From an uncultured Lentisphaerota bacterium (lineage in GTDB: Bacteria; Verrucomicrobiota; Kiritimatiellia; CAIQIC01), in assembly GCA_903889245.1 (NCBI GenBank), contig CAISWQ010000107.1, positions 1-51,746 of the forward strand: a DNA stretch of 51,746 nt, read 5' to 3'. Positions within the stretch are counted from its first letter, which is position 1, and each line of letters begins with the position of its first letter. Both the position numbers and the translations under genes were made by a program. The notes beneath the pieces were generated by a model. The model was given only the letters and a program-made list of their open reading frames with translations, ran no database searches and was not told the origin of the DNA. Positions 31,604 through 39,776 of the stretch are shown here, in pieces.

Positions 31604-33397
31604 TTAAGCCTTGGCGAGCGCGGTGGGATGGCGGCGCTGCCAGTAGAGCTGGATGATCATCAGGACCTGGTTGGTGGTCCAGTAGAGCGAAAGGCCGGAG
31701 GCGAAGTTATAGAAGAAGAAGAGCATCATCACGGGCATGATCATCATGATCTTCTGCTGTTGCGCGTCGCCGGTGCTCGGCGTCAGCTTCTGTTGCCAGG
31801 CCATCGTCACCGCCATCAGGATGGGCAGGATGTTGACGGCGGACCAGCCGAGCAGCGGAATGGTGAACCCGAAGGGCAGCAGGTTTTCCGCCTCGCTCAA
31901 GTCCTTGATCCAGAGGAACGGCGCAAAGCGCAACTCGATGGCGCTGCGCAGGACGTAGAAGAGCGCGATGAAGACGGGAATCTGGATCAGCATCGGGAGG
32001 CAGCCGCCCAGTGGGTTGATCTTATGCTCCTTGTAGAGCTTCATCATTTCCTGCTGCTGCTTCTGCGGATTGTCTTTGAATTTCTCGCGGATGTCCTTCA
32101 TCAGCGGCTGGACAGCCTGCATCCGCTTCATGCTCTGCGTACTCTTGTGGGTCAGCGGCCAGAAGATGACGCGGATGAGGATGGTCAACAGCATGATCGC
32201 GAGGCCATAATTATAGGGCCAGACGCCGGCGATGGCGTTCATCGTCCAGAGCAACACCTTGCAAATCGGTCCGAGGATGTCGCCGAGTTCCATGACGGCG
32301 ATGACATTGCGCTTGAGCGGCGCGAGCGCGGAGTAGAGCTTGGGCCCCACGTAGAACTGCATGGTACGCGCGACGGGCTTCTCGCCCTCGATCTGCGCCT
32401 CGGGAAACATGCAGGTGGCGGCGACAGACTTGAGCGTGGTCAGCGACTCGGCCTTGGGCGCGCCGGGCTTTTCGTCCGGATTGAGCGTGCGGGTCGCCCA
32501 GAGGTGCGGGCTATCCGTTGCGTCGTTGGGCAGCAGGATCTGGGTGAAGTATTTGTTCTTCACGGCGAGCCAGTCCAGCCGGCCGATCTTCGGCCACGGA
32601 CTTTCGAGGTGCTCGGGGACGGCGAGGCTCTGGGCACTCTTGCGGGCCGCGAACAGATCGCCGTATTCGCCACCGAGATACTGCACCTTGTCGCCGCCGC
32701 CAGGCAGCGCGTCCACGCCGAGATTGACGTAGCCGCTCTGCGGCGTTTCGCCGGGGAGATCGTGCATCGCGCCCAGTTGCAACCCGTAGGCCGGCAGCTT
32801 CAGCGTTTCCGTGTTCGCGTTCTTCAGGCTGTCGGCGACCGTGAGCAGATAGCTCTCGCCGGCGGGCAGCGTGATCGTACGGTGGAAAATCAACCCCTTG
32901 CTGCTGCGATACTCCAAGTCCGCACCGCGGCCGTCGGCGGTGGGCTTGAGTTCAAAGTCGGCCTCGGAGGGAATGCCGGCGAGTTGAACAGGCGCCAACG
33001 CGCGCCGCTGGATAAAGTCGAGCTTCACGGGCCCGCTCTTCTTGTCCACACTTTCGCGATATTTCTTGATGACAACGCTGTTCAGCCCCGCGCCCTTGGA
33101 GGAGACGACCACTTCGAGGCAGTCGTTGGTGAGCAGCAGCGTTTGCTCCGGCTGCGGCGGGCGCGCCGGTTCACTCTCGACGGCTGGCGCGGCGTTGGTC
33201 GCGGCCGGTGCAGGCGGCGCGGTGATCGCGTCGGCCTTGGCCAGCGCGCTGACGGCGTTGGAGGTGCTGAAGGTATTGGTACTGGCGGCGGTGGGCGGCG
33301 GCGGCTGACTGCCGCCGGTCAGCTTCTGGCCGAACATCGTCCAGAGCACCAGCAGGACGCCCAAAATCACCACCATCATGATGTCTTGTTTTTTCAT
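31604..33397 (-). CDS. yidC: Membrane protein insertase YidC
   Basis: A 597-aa Gram-negative-type YidC. There is an N-terminal helix (MKKQDIMMVVILGVLLVLW), a Thr/Ala-rich linker, a large periplasmic beta domain (~110-360) and the conserved C-terminal Oxa1 core of five helices (WPYNYGLAIMLLTILIRVIFWPL, MKRMQAVQPLMKDIREKFKD with the cytoplasmic coiled coil, GGCLPMLIQIPVFIALFYVLR). It inserts and folds inner-membrane proteins with or without SecYEG. ATG 33397 has GGAG 9 bp upstream. It is the last gene of rpmH-rnpA-yidD-yidC. Confidence 0.95.
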   Translation of the reverse strand: MKKQDIMMVVILGVLLVLWTMFGQKLTGGSQPPPPTAASTNTFSTSNAVSALAKADAITAPPAPAATNAAPAVESEPARPPQPEQTLLLTNDCLEVVVSSKGAGLNSVVIKKYRESVDKKSGPVKLDFIQRRALAPVQLAGIPSEADFELKPTADGRGADLEYRSSKGLIFHRTITLPAGESYLLTVADSLKNANTETLKLPAYGLQLGAMHDLPGETPQSGYVNLGVDALPGGGDKVQYLGGEYGDLFAARKSAQSLAVPEHLESPWPKIGRLDWLAVKNKYFTQILLPNDATDSPHLWATRTLNPDEKPGAPKAESLTTLKSVAATCMFPEAQIEGEKPVARTMQFYVGPKLYSALAPLKRNVIAVMELGDILGPICKVLLWTMNAIAGVWPYNYGLAIMLLTILIRVIFWPLTHKSTQSMKRMQAVQPLMKDIREKFKDNPQKQQQEMMKLYKEHKINPLGGCLPMLIQIPVFIALFYVLRSAIELRFAPFLWIKDLSEAENLLPFGFTIPLLGWSAVNILPILMAVTMAWQQKLTPSTGDAQQQKIMMIMPVMMLFFFYNFASGLSLYWTTNQVLMIIQLYWQRRHPTALAKA

Positions 33398-33418
33398 CCC
33401 ATCGCTCTCCAAATTTTT

Positions 33419-33643
33419 TCAGCGGCGGCGCGGTGTGGGCACCAAGTCCACGCCGCCCGGATGCAGCGGATGGCATTTGGCCAGCCGCTTCGCGCCCAGC
33501 CACAGCCCGCGCAGCGTACCGTGCTGCCGCAACGCCTCCAAACAGTAGGCCGAGCACGAAGGGTAGAAGCGGCAGTGCTGCCCCAGCCACGGCGAAAGCG
33601 TAAGCTGGTAGAGCCGGATCAAGCCGATGAACAGCCACTTCAT
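33419..33643 (-). CDS. yidD: Membrane protein insertion efficiency factor YidD
   Basis: A 74-aa protein with the whole family signature: [21 protein letters not shown], then [14 protein letters not shown] and a final [11 protein letters not shown]. It is an amphipathic peripheral inner-membrane protein thought to help YidC-dependent insertion. ATG 33643 overlaps the rnpA stop by 4 bp. Confidence 0.93.
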   Translation of the reverse strand: MKWLFIGLIRLYQLTLSPWLGQHCRFYPSCSAYCLEALRQHGTLRGLWLGAKRLAKCHPLHPGGVDLVPTPRRR

Positions 33644-34041
33644 GGGCCCGCCCCCGCCCCGCCAGCGGCCAGACCGGCGCGTTCGGCCAGTTTCAGAAAA
33701 TCCTGCACAACCTCGTTCCACGGCGCGGCCGGCAAACTGGCGCGTGCGATCAGCACCACATCCACCTCGCCACGCAAGCCGGCCCGCTGTCGCCGGAAAA
33801 CTTCGCGCATCCGCCGCCGCGCGCGGTTGCGCGCGACCGCATCGCCGACCTTGCGGCTGGTGACCACGCCGAGCCGGAGCGCCGCGCCCGGCCCGCTGCG
33901 CAACCAGAGCAACATATGGCGACCACGGTGGCAGCGATTCTGATCATAGGCCTCGGCAAAAAGAGCCGGCGCACGCAGACGACGCGCGGCCGGAAGCCCC
34001 TCGTCGGGCCGCTCACCGCGCGCTGCGCCGCCGGTCGGCAT
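33640..34041 (-). CDS. rnpA: Ribonuclease P protein component
   Basis: A 133-aa basic protein that binds RNase P RNA (rnpB at 8813-9176) and helps tRNA 5' maturation. The signature [27 protein letters not shown] carries the RNR motif. The N-terminal [18 protein letters not shown] corresponds to the usual LPKxxRLxxxxEFxxVY start, so ATG 34041 may be a few residues long. The C-terminus is a Gly/Ala-rich tail. The gene lies 11 bp after rpmH. Confidence 0.92.
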   Translation of the reverse strand: MPTGGAARGERPDEGLPAARRLRAPALFAEAYDQNRCHRGRHMLLWLRSGPGAALRLGVVTSRKVGDAVARNRARRRMREVFRRQRAGLRGEVDVVLIARASLPAAPWNEVVQDFLKLAERAGLAAGGAGAGP

Positions 34042-34052
34042 CGCCGTCCCGA

Positions 34053-34187
34053 TCAGAGCGCGAGGCGCTTGCGACCCTTGGCGCGACGGCGCGCGAGCAC
34101 CTTGCGCCCGTTCTTCGTGGACATGCGCTTGCGGAAGCCATGCACGCGCACGCGTTTGATCTTCGACGGCTGATAAGTTCTCTTCAT
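34053..34187 (-). CDS. rpmH: 50S ribosomal protein L34
   Basis: A 44-aa protein ([20 protein letters not shown], ending [12 protein letters not shown]), full length for L34. AGAGG lies upstream of ATG 34187. The usual neighbour dnaA is absent; the hydrogenase operon lies upstream on the same strand. Confidence 0.96.
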   Translation of the reverse strand: MKRTYQPSKIKRVRVHGFRKRMSTKNGRKVLARRRAKGRKRLAL

Positions 34188-34218
34188 GTTACCTCTGTCC
34201 CGTTCGTTGCGGCGCGGC

Positions 34219-34247
34219 GTTGTAGCGGGTTTCCCGCCGTTTGGCCA
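34219..34247 (-). promoter_or_regulatory. Possible rpmH promoter
   Basis: TGGCCA (34247-34242), a 17-bp spacer and TACAAC (34224-34219) lie about 31 bp before rpmH. Part of the spacer (GGCGGGAAACCCGC) is itself a small palindrome resembling the CTGTAGC hairpin family, so this may be a repeat rather than a promoter. Confidence 0.3.
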
Positions 34248-34318
34248 GCCCAAAAACCGTCACGGTGACCTCGCCATGGTCGTTCCTGACCAACCTCCTC
34301 CGCGGGGCAACGGCCGGC

Positions 34319-36073
34319 CTATTTTCTATAAAGCGGTTTGGCCGTGTACTGGTTGTGCAGGTAGTGGTGCGCCTTGGCGCTCAAGGGCGAGCCGAGGAAG
34401 TCGGTGTAGATCGCCTGCACCTCCTCGTTCTCGTGCGAGCAGCGGTGTGCGCACTCGCGGTCGTCCTTATAGAGACCGGCGGCGCGTTTGCGGCGGACTT
34501 CGTCATCGGCGCCGTAGGGCTGGCCGCCACCGCCGACGCAACCGCCGCGGCACGCCATTACCTCGATGAAGTGGTAGGCGGGCTCGCCGTTGGCCTTCTT
34601 GGCGGCGCGGACGCGGTCGAGCACGGTCTCGATGTTGCACATCCAGTGGGCCACCGCGATGCGGATTTCCTGGCCGGCGATGTTGAGCATGGCCTCCTTG
34701 ACGCCATCGAGGCCGCGGACGGCCATGAAGTTGACGTCGTCGAGCTGCTTGTGCGTGAGCATGTGGTGCGCGGTACGGAGCGCCGCCTCCATCACACCGC
34801 CGGTCGCACCGAAGATCGTGCCCGCGCCGGAATAGGAGCCGAGGATCGAGTCGCTGGTCTCGTCGTCGGGCAGATTGGCAAAGTCAATGCCCGCCGCCTT
34901 GAACATCCGCGAGAGTTCGCGCGTGGTCAGCGAGACATCCACGTCCTGATGGCCACTGGCAAACATGTCCTTGCTGCGGCTGACTTCATATTTCTTCGCC
35001 GTGCAGGGCATGATGGAGACCATGTAGATGTTCTTCGGGTCAAGGCCCATCTTCTCGGCGTAATAGGTTTTGGCCATAACGCCGACCATCTCGTGCGGGC
35101 TCTTGGCGCTGGAGAAATGCGGCACCATATCGGGGGCGAATTTTTCCATGTAGTCCACCCACGCGGGGCAGCAGCTCGTGATCAGCGGCAGCTCGCCGTG
35201 GCCCTTGGCGAAGCGTTCGACGAACTCGGCGGCCTCCTCCATGATCGTGAGGTCGGCGCCGAAGTTGGTGTCGAAGATCGCCTTGAAACCCATCTGCCGC
35301 AGCGCCGCGTAGGTCTTACCGGTCAGCAGCGTGCCGGGCTCGAAGCCGAACGCCTCGCCAATCGCCACGCGGACGGCGGGCGCGATCTGCACCACACAGT
35401 GCAGGTCGGGGTTGAGCAGGGCCTTGAGCACGTCGCGCGTCTCGTCCTTCTCGTAGATCGCCCCGACCGGGCAGTGCGCGCTGCACTGGCCGCACTTGAT
35501 GCAAGGGCTCTCGCCGAGCTTCACATCGGCGGCGGGCGCGATGCGGGTCTTCTCGCCGCGGCCGAGGAACTCCAGCGCCCAGACGTTCTGCATCTGCTGG
35601 CAAACCTTCGCGCAGCGGCCACAAAGGACGCACTTCTCGGGGTTGAGCACGATCGAGCCGGTCGTCGTGTCCACCGGCAGGTCGCGCAGGCGGTGCTCGA
35701 ACGGCAGTTCGCGGATGCCGAAGTCGGCGGCCAGTTTCTGCAACTCGCAGTTCTGGTTGCGCGGGCACTGGAGGCAGTCGTTCGGATGCGTCGAGAGGAT
35801 CAGTTCGATCACCGTACGCCGGATCTGGACGATCTCCGGGTCGTGCGTGACGATCTTCATGCCCTCCTCCACCGGCGTGGAGCAGGCGCGCAGCATCTTG
35901 GCGGTGCCAGCGATCTTGACGACACAGATGCCGCAGGCGGCCCACGCGGGCAGGTCCGGGTGGTAGCAGAGCACCGGCACCTTGACATTGACCTTCTGCG
36001 CCGCCTTCAGGATGGTGGTGCCTTCCTTGACGGTGACGGGCTTTCCATTGATCTCAAGTTTGATGTTCTTCAT
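34319..36073 (-). CDS. hndD: [FeFe] hydrogenase catalytic subunit (HndD/HydA type)
   Basis: A 584-aa multi-cluster [FeFe] hydrogenase: N-terminal plant-type [2Fe-2S] domain (C36, C47, C50, C64), His-Cys [4Fe-4S] site (HPNDCLQCPRNQNC, 96-109), two [4Fe-4S] ferredoxin motifs (CVLCGRCAKVC 148-158; CIKCGQCSAHC 191-201) and the H-cluster motifs L1 TSCCPAW (299-305), L2 MPCTAKKYE (355-363) and L3 ACRGGCVGGGGQP. It exchanges electrons between the NuoF-like subunit and protons/H2. The small C-terminal domain is present. It is the last gene of the hnd operon, 12 bp after hndC. Confidence 0.95.
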   Translation of the reverse strand: MKNIKLEINGKPVTVKEGTTILKAAQKVNVKVPVLCYHPDLPAWAACGICVVKIAGTAKMLRACSTPVEEGMKIVTHDPEIVQIRRTVIELILSTHPNDCLQCPRNQNCELQKLAADFGIRELPFEHRLRDLPVDTTTGSIVLNPEKCVLCGRCAKVCQQMQNVWALEFLGRGEKTRIAPAADVKLGESPCIKCGQCSAHCPVGAIYEKDETRDVLKALLNPDLHCVVQIAPAVRVAIGEAFGFEPGTLLTGKTYAALRQMGFKAIFDTNFGADLTIMEEAAEFVERFAKGHGELPLITSCCPAWVDYMEKFAPDMVPHFSSAKSPHEMVGVMAKTYYAEKMGLDPKNIYMVSIMPCTAKKYEVSRSKDMFASGHQDVDVSLTTRELSRMFKAAGIDFANLPDDETSDSILGSYSGAGTIFGATGGVMEAALRTAHHMLTHKQLDDVNFMAVRGLDGVKEAMLNIAGQEIRIAVAHWMCNIETVLDRVRAAKKANGEPAYHFIEVMACRGGCVGGGGQPYGADDEVRRKRAAGLYKDDRECAHRCSHENEEVQAIYTDFLGSPLSAKAHHYLHNQYTAKPLYRK

Positions 36074-36085
36074 GGCCTCAAATCC

Positions 36086-37873
36086 TTATGTTCTTTCCAC
36101 CGCGCCGAACTTGCACGCCTGATAGCACTCGCCGCACTTGATGCACTTGGCGGCGTCAATCACGTGCACCGCGCGCCGGTCGCCGCTGATGCAATTGACC
36201 GGACAGCGGCGTGCACACAGCGTGCAGCCGATGCACTTATCCGGCAGGATGAAGAAGGTCAGCAGGTCGCGGCACTTGCCGGCCGGGCATTTCTTGTCGT
36301 TGATATGCGCGAGGTATTCGGCCTCGAAATACTTCAGCGTCGAGATCGCCGGGTTCGGCGCGGTCTGCCCCAGCCCGCACAGCGAGGCCTTGCGCATCGC
36401 GTGGCCGATGTCGCGGATCTGCTCGATATCGTGCAGCGTGCCCTGCCCCTTGCTGATCTTGTCCACGAGGTTGTAGAGCGTGCGCCCGCCGATGCGGCAC
36501 GGCGCGCACTTGCCGCAGCTCTCGTCCACGGTGAACTCCAGGTAGAACTTGGAGACGTCCACCATGCAGTCGTCCTCGTCCATCACGATCATGCCGCCGG
36601 AGCCCATGATCGAGCCGAGCTGGCCGAGGCTCTCGTAATCAATCGGCATGTCGAGGTAGTCCTTGGTAATCACGCCGCCGCTCGGCCCGCCGGTCTGCAC
36701 CGCCTTGAACGCCTTGCCGCCGAGAATACCGCCGCCGATTTCGTAGATGATCTCGCGCAGCGTGATGCCCATCGGCACCTCGATCAGCCCGCAGTTGTTC
36801 ACCTTGCCGGTGAGCGCGAACACCTTCGTGCCCTTCGAGGTCGCCGTACCGATCTTGCCGAACCAGTCGCCGCCCTTGAGCAGGATGACGGGGATCGCGG
36901 CCCAGGTCTCGACGTTGTTGATGACCGTCGGTTTCTGCCACAACCCCTTGACCGCCGGGTACGGCGGGCGCGGGCTCGGCATGCCGCGGTTGCCCTCGAT
37001 GGAGGTGATGAGCGCGGTCTCCTCGCCGCAGACGAACGCGCCCGCGCCGAGCCGCAGCTCGATGTCGAAGTCGAAGCCGCTGCCGAGGATGCCCTGGCCG
37101 AGCAGCCCCAGCTCGCGCGCCTGCGCAATCGCCATGTTCAGGCGGTTGATCGCCAGCGGATATTCCGCGCGGATATAGATGTAGCCCTGGCTCGCGCCGA
37201 CCGTGTAGCCGGCAATCGCCATCGCCTCGAGGATGGAATGCGGGTCGCCCTCGAGCGTGCTGCGGTCCATGTAGGCACCGGGATCGCCTTCGTCGGCGTT
37301 GCAGATGATGTATTTCTGGTCGCTCGCGACCTTCTTGGTGAACAGCCACTTCTGCCACGTCGGGTAGCCGCCGCCGCCGCGCCCGCGCAGGCCGGACTTC
37401 TTCAACTCCTCGATCACGTCGTCCGGCTTCATCTTGAACAGCGCCTTCTCCAGCGCCGCGTAACCCTCGCGTGCGAGGTAGTCCTCGATGCGCTCCGGGT
37501 CAATCACGCCACAGTTGCGCAGCACGATACGCAGTTGCTTCTGGTGCCCCGCCGGCACGTCCTTCGGGAAATATTTCGCTGTCGTCTGGGGATCAAACAG
37601 CAGCCGCGCCACCGGCCGGCCCTGCTTGAGGTGCTGCGTCACGATCGCCGCCGCGTCCCCGGCTTGCACGTCAACATAGAGCGTCTGGTCGGGCAGGATC
37701 TGCACCGCCGCGCACTCGCCGCAGAAGCCGAAGCTGCCGGTCTTGAGCACCTGCACCTCGTTCTCGACGCCCTGCTCGCGGACCTCCTTGAGCAGCGCAT
37801 CGTGGACCGCGAGCGCGCGCTTCGTGTTGCAACCCTCGCCCCCGCACACCAGCACATAATGTTTGAAAGCCAT
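36086..37873 (-). CDS. hndC: NADH-binding flavoprotein subunit of [FeFe] hydrogenase (HndC/HydB)
   Basis: A 595-aa NuoF-like subunit. The N-terminal thioredoxin-like [2Fe-2S] domain has Cys in VCGGEGC and FGFCGEC. It is followed by the FMN/NAD(P)H module (GLRGRGGGGYPTWQKW, NADEGDPGAYMDR), an SLBB domain, the [4Fe-4S] site ESCGKCAPCRIGG and a C-terminal two-cluster ferredoxin (CIGCTLCARRC; CIKCGECYQAC). In HndABCD/HydABC complexes this is the site of flavin-based electron bifurcation between NAD(P)H and ferredoxin; bifurcation here is inferred from family. ATG 37873 follows GGAGAACG. A palindrome array separates it from hndB. Confidence 0.95.
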   Translation of the reverse strand: MAFKHYVLVCGGEGCNTKRALAVHDALLKEVREQGVENEVQVLKTGSFGFCGECAAVQILPDQTLYVDVQAGDAAAIVTQHLKQGRPVARLLFDPQTTAKYFPKDVPAGHQKQLRIVLRNCGVIDPERIEDYLAREGYAALEKALFKMKPDDVIEELKKSGLRGRGGGGYPTWQKWLFTKKVASDQKYIICNADEGDPGAYMDRSTLEGDPHSILEAMAIAGYTVGASQGYIYIRAEYPLAINRLNMAIAQARELGLLGQGILGSGFDFDIELRLGAGAFVCGEETALITSIEGNRGMPSPRPPYPAVKGLWQKPTVINNVETWAAIPVILLKGGDWFGKIGTATSKGTKVFALTGKVNNCGLIEVPMGITLREIIYEIGGGILGGKAFKAVQTGGPSGGVITKDYLDMPIDYESLGQLGSIMGSGGMIVMDEDDCMVDVSKFYLEFTVDESCGKCAPCRIGGRTLYNLVDKISKGQGTLHDIEQIRDIGHAMRKASLCGLGQTAPNPAISTLKYFEAEYLAHINDKKCPAGKCRDLLTFFILPDKCIGCTLCARRCPVNCISGDRRAVHVIDAAKCIKCGECYQACKFGAVERT

Positions 37874-37900
37874 ATCGTTCTCCGTCACTCAAAGTTCATG

Positions 37901-38010
37901 TTCCCAGCCTTGGAAAACCTGCCGCCGTTTTTTCCAGGCCTTGGAAATTTTTCCGCGAAATTTTCCAATCCCTGGAAAAACCCACCGTTCCCTTTTCCAA
38001 TCTCTGGAAA
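37901..38010. repeat. Palindrome array, 4 copies, inside the hydrogenase operon
   Basis: Four copies are centred at 37908, 37939, 37970 and 38002 (intervals 31, 31, 32 bp) and fill the hndB-hndC gap. They are followed by a CTATCTG-type short tandem repeat (about 38016-38044) that supplies the hndB stop codon. If transcribed, each copy can form a 7-8 bp hairpin. Confidence 0.9.
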
Positions 38011-38025
38011 CATATTTGCTATCCG

Positions 38026-38433
38026 CTATCTGCTATCTGCTATTTTCTTCCCGAACGCGTCGTTCGCCGGGCGGTCAAAGATGTGGTCGTTGATCAGCAG
38101 CTTGCCGACGATGTGCTTGCGCACGATGCGGCGCGCGACCTCGGCATCCACCTTGCCGTAGATGATCGGCGGCATGTCCGGCACGCGCACCTCGACCGTC
38201 GGTTCCGAGTAGCACAGGCCCATGCAGCCGGTCTGCTCGAGGCGCACGTCGGTCAGGTTGTTCTTCTTCAGTTCATCGGCGAAGGCGTCCCACGCCTTGC
38301 GCGCGCCGGCGGCGATGCCGCAGGTGCCCATGCCGATGATGATCTGCGCCTGCCGGCCGGCCCAGCGCTGCTGCCAGTGGGCCTCGGCCCGGGCGCGTGC
38401 GTTTGCCAGTCCTTCGCGAGTGAGTTTGCTCAT
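38026..38433 (-). CDS. hndB: Thioredoxin-like [2Fe-2S] ferredoxin subunit (HndB type)
   Basis: A 135-aa protein with the thioredoxin-like ferredoxin fold: IIIGMGTCGIAAGA near residue 35 and TGCMGLC with a second Cys pair, giving the four [2Fe-2S] ligands. It corresponds to HndB of HndABCD complexes. The last residues (KKIADSR) and the stop are translated from the CTATCTG tandem repeat, so the C-terminus may vary between strains. It lies 13 bp after hndA. Confidence 0.88.
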   Translation of the reverse strand: MSKLTREGLANARARAEAHWQQRWAGRQAQIIIGMGTCGIAAGARKAWDAFADELKKNNLTDVRLEQTGCMGLCYSEPTVEVRVPDMPPIIYGKVDAEVARRIVRKHIVGKLLINDHIFDRPANDAFGKKIADSR

Positions 38434-38446
38434 CGTTCCCTTCCTT

Positions 38447-38944
38447 TCAGGCGACCGCCGCCACCTGCCGGCCCTGGTACTTGGCCAGCACGTCCGGCAG
38501 ATCGGCCTTCTTCAGGTTGCCATAGACCTCGCCATCAATCGTCAGCACCGGCGCGAGCCCGCAGCAGCCGAGGCAGCGCACCACCTCGACCGAGAACTCG
38601 CCATCGGGCGAGACGCGGTTGACGCCTGCGCCGATCAGCGCCTCGAGTTCGCGGATCAGGTCCTCGCCGCCCTTGAGGTAGCAGGCGGTGCCCATGCAGA
38701 CCGCGATCTGGTGCCGGCCCGGCTGCTTGAGCTTGAAGAGATGATAGAAGGTGATCACGCCGTAGATCTTGGCCAGCGGCACCTCCAGCAGTTCCGCCAC
38801 CTTGAACGCGACCTCGCGCGGCACGTAGCGGTATTCCTCCTGCACCTTGTGCAGGACCATGATCAGGTTGCCCGGCTTGTCCTTCCACTGCCGGATGAAC
38901 TCCAGCAGCGCCGGCGAAAGCTCCGTCTGCGTTTCCACTTGCAT
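38447..38944 (-). CDS. hndA: NuoE-like [2Fe-2S] subunit (HndA/HydC type)
   Basis: The 165-aa NuoE/24-kDa-type subunit has CMGTACYLKGG and CLGCCGLAPV as the [2Fe-2S] ligand motifs of the thioredoxin-like domain, preceded by the helical part (LIMVLHKVQEEYRYVP, FYHLFKLKQPGRH). It is the first gene of hndA-hndB-hndC-hndD, the same order as in Desulfovibrio. ATG 38944 is chosen because the open frame beyond it is antisense to rex. Its promoter and a Rex-like site lie at 38991-39044. Confidence 0.92.
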   Translation of the reverse strand: MQVETQTELSPALLEFIRQWKDKPGNLIMVLHKVQEEYRYVPREVAFKVAELLEVPLAKIYGVITFYHLFKLKQPGRHQIAVCMGTACYLKGGEDLIRELEALIGAGVNRVSPDGEFSVEVVRCLGCCGLAPVLTIDGEVYGNLKKADLPDVLAKYQGRQVAAVA

Positions 38945-38990
38945 CGTGTCTCTTGCCCTTTCCGCGCGCGGCCAGCGCGCAGCGGCGGCG

Positions 38991-39018
38991 AGGATACGCC
39001 CGCGCCTCCGCCTGACAA
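38991..39018 (-). promoter_or_regulatory. Predicted hnd operon promoter
   Basis: TTGTCA (39018-39013), a 16-bp spacer and TATCCT (38996-38991) lie 46 bp before hndA. The Rex-like site at 39027-39044 begins 9 bp upstream of the -35 box. Confidence 0.6.
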
Positions 39019-39026
39019 GCCTTTTG

Positions 39027-39044
39027 ATGGAAATAATTTCACAT
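39027..39044. promoter_or_regulatory. Candidate Rex operator 1
   Basis: On the minus strand ATGTGAA-atta-TTTCCAT matches the Rex consensus TTGTGAA-N4-TTCACAA at 10 of 14 fixed positions. It lies just upstream of the hnd promoter. Its centre is 63 bp (about six turns) from operator 2. Confidence 0.5.
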
Positions 39045-39047
39045 AGC

Positions 39048-39076
39048 TTGCAACAGAACTGCTTTATTGTTACATC
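39048..39076 (+). promoter_or_regulatory. Predicted rex promoter
   Basis: TTGCAA (39048-39053), a 17-bp spacer and TACATC (39071-39076) put the start near 39083, with operator 2 a few bases downstream. Confidence 0.6.
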
Positions 39077-39089
39077 TTCCGCCGAACTG

Positions 39090-39107
39090 ATGTTATTTCG
39101 TTCACAA
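39090..39107. promoter_or_regulatory. Candidate Rex operator 2
   Basis: ATGTTAT-ttcg-TTCACAA matches the Rex consensus at 11 of 14 fixed positions, with a perfect right half. It lies within the rex leader, suggesting autorepression. Confidence 0.6.
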
Positions 39108-39121
39108 TAACGAGGTGGACC

Positions 39122-39772
39122 ATGGCCATGAAGCACGACATCGCGCAGCGACTCTCGCAGTATCGGAGCGTGCTCTACAAGCTCAAGGCGCTCGGCTTCG
39201 TGCGCGTCTTCTCCGACAACCTCGGCGACGCGCTGGAGATCTCCCCCGCCCTCGTGCGCAAGGATTTCTCCACCTTCAGCCTCACCGGCAACAAGCGCGG
39301 CGGCTACCTCATCATGGACCTGCTCGACAAGCTGAACCGCCTGCTCGGCAAGGACAAGGTCCAGCGCATCATCATCGTCGGCTGCGGCAAGATCGGGCAG
39401 GCGCTGATGACCTACAGCGGCTTCACGCGCGAGGGCCTCCAGGTGGTCGCCGGCTTCGATTCCAACGCCAGCGTCATCAGCCCGCAGGCCTCCATCCCGA
39501 TCTACGACGTGAAGGAGCTCAAGGCCTACGTGAAGCGCGAGGGCATCCGCATCGCGATCATGGCGGTGCCGGATAACGCGGCGTCGCACACCTTCGACCT
39601 GTTGCGCGCCGCGGAGATCAAGGGCGTGCTGAACTTCGCGCCAGTCCCGCTCAAGGGCGTCGAGGGCTGCGTCGTCCGCAACATCAACATCGGATTGGAA
39701 CTGGAGAACCTGTTCTACCTCGTCCGCTTCTCCGGCAAGCTCCCGCCCCAGCCCGCCGGCCGCGCCGCCTGA
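39122..39772 (+). CDS. rex: Redox-sensing transcriptional repressor Rex
   Basis: A 216-aa Rex. The N-terminal winged helix (LSQYRSVLYKLKALGF, ISPALVRKDFSTF) is followed by a Rossmann domain with IIIVGCGKIGQAL, AGFDSNAS and the NAD(H)-binding VPDNAAS. It binds DNA when NADH/NAD+ is low and releases it when NADH is high. Its divergence from the NADH-linked hydrogenase operon and the two Rex-like sites between them make hndABCD the obvious target: H2 production would rise when NADH accumulates. GAGGTGG precedes ATG 39122. Confidence 0.94.
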   Translation: MAMKHDIAQRLSQYRSVLYKLKALGFVRVFSDNLGDALEISPALVRKDFSTFSLTGNKRGGYLIMDLLDKLNRLLGKDKVQRIIIVGCGKIGQALMTYSGFTREGLQVVAGFDSNASVISPQASIPIYDVKELKAYVKREGIRIAIMAVPDNAASHTFDLLRAAEIKGVLNFAPVPLKGVEGCVVRNINIGLELENLFYLVRFSGKLPPQPAGRAA

Positions 39773-39776
39773 TAGC

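Noticed and set aside
34188-34318. Replication origin next to rpmH
   Set aside because: No cluster of TTATCCACA-like boxes, no AT-rich unwinding stretch and no dnaA were seen.
37901-38010. CRISPR array
   Set aside because: Repeats are only 17 bp and palindromic, spacers are 14-15 bp, copies are degenerate and scattered, and no cas gene is present.
34241-38161. 1306-aa open frame on the plus strand
   Set aside because: It is antisense to hndD and hndC. It is a product of GC-rich codon bias, with no domain, start site or plausible composition.
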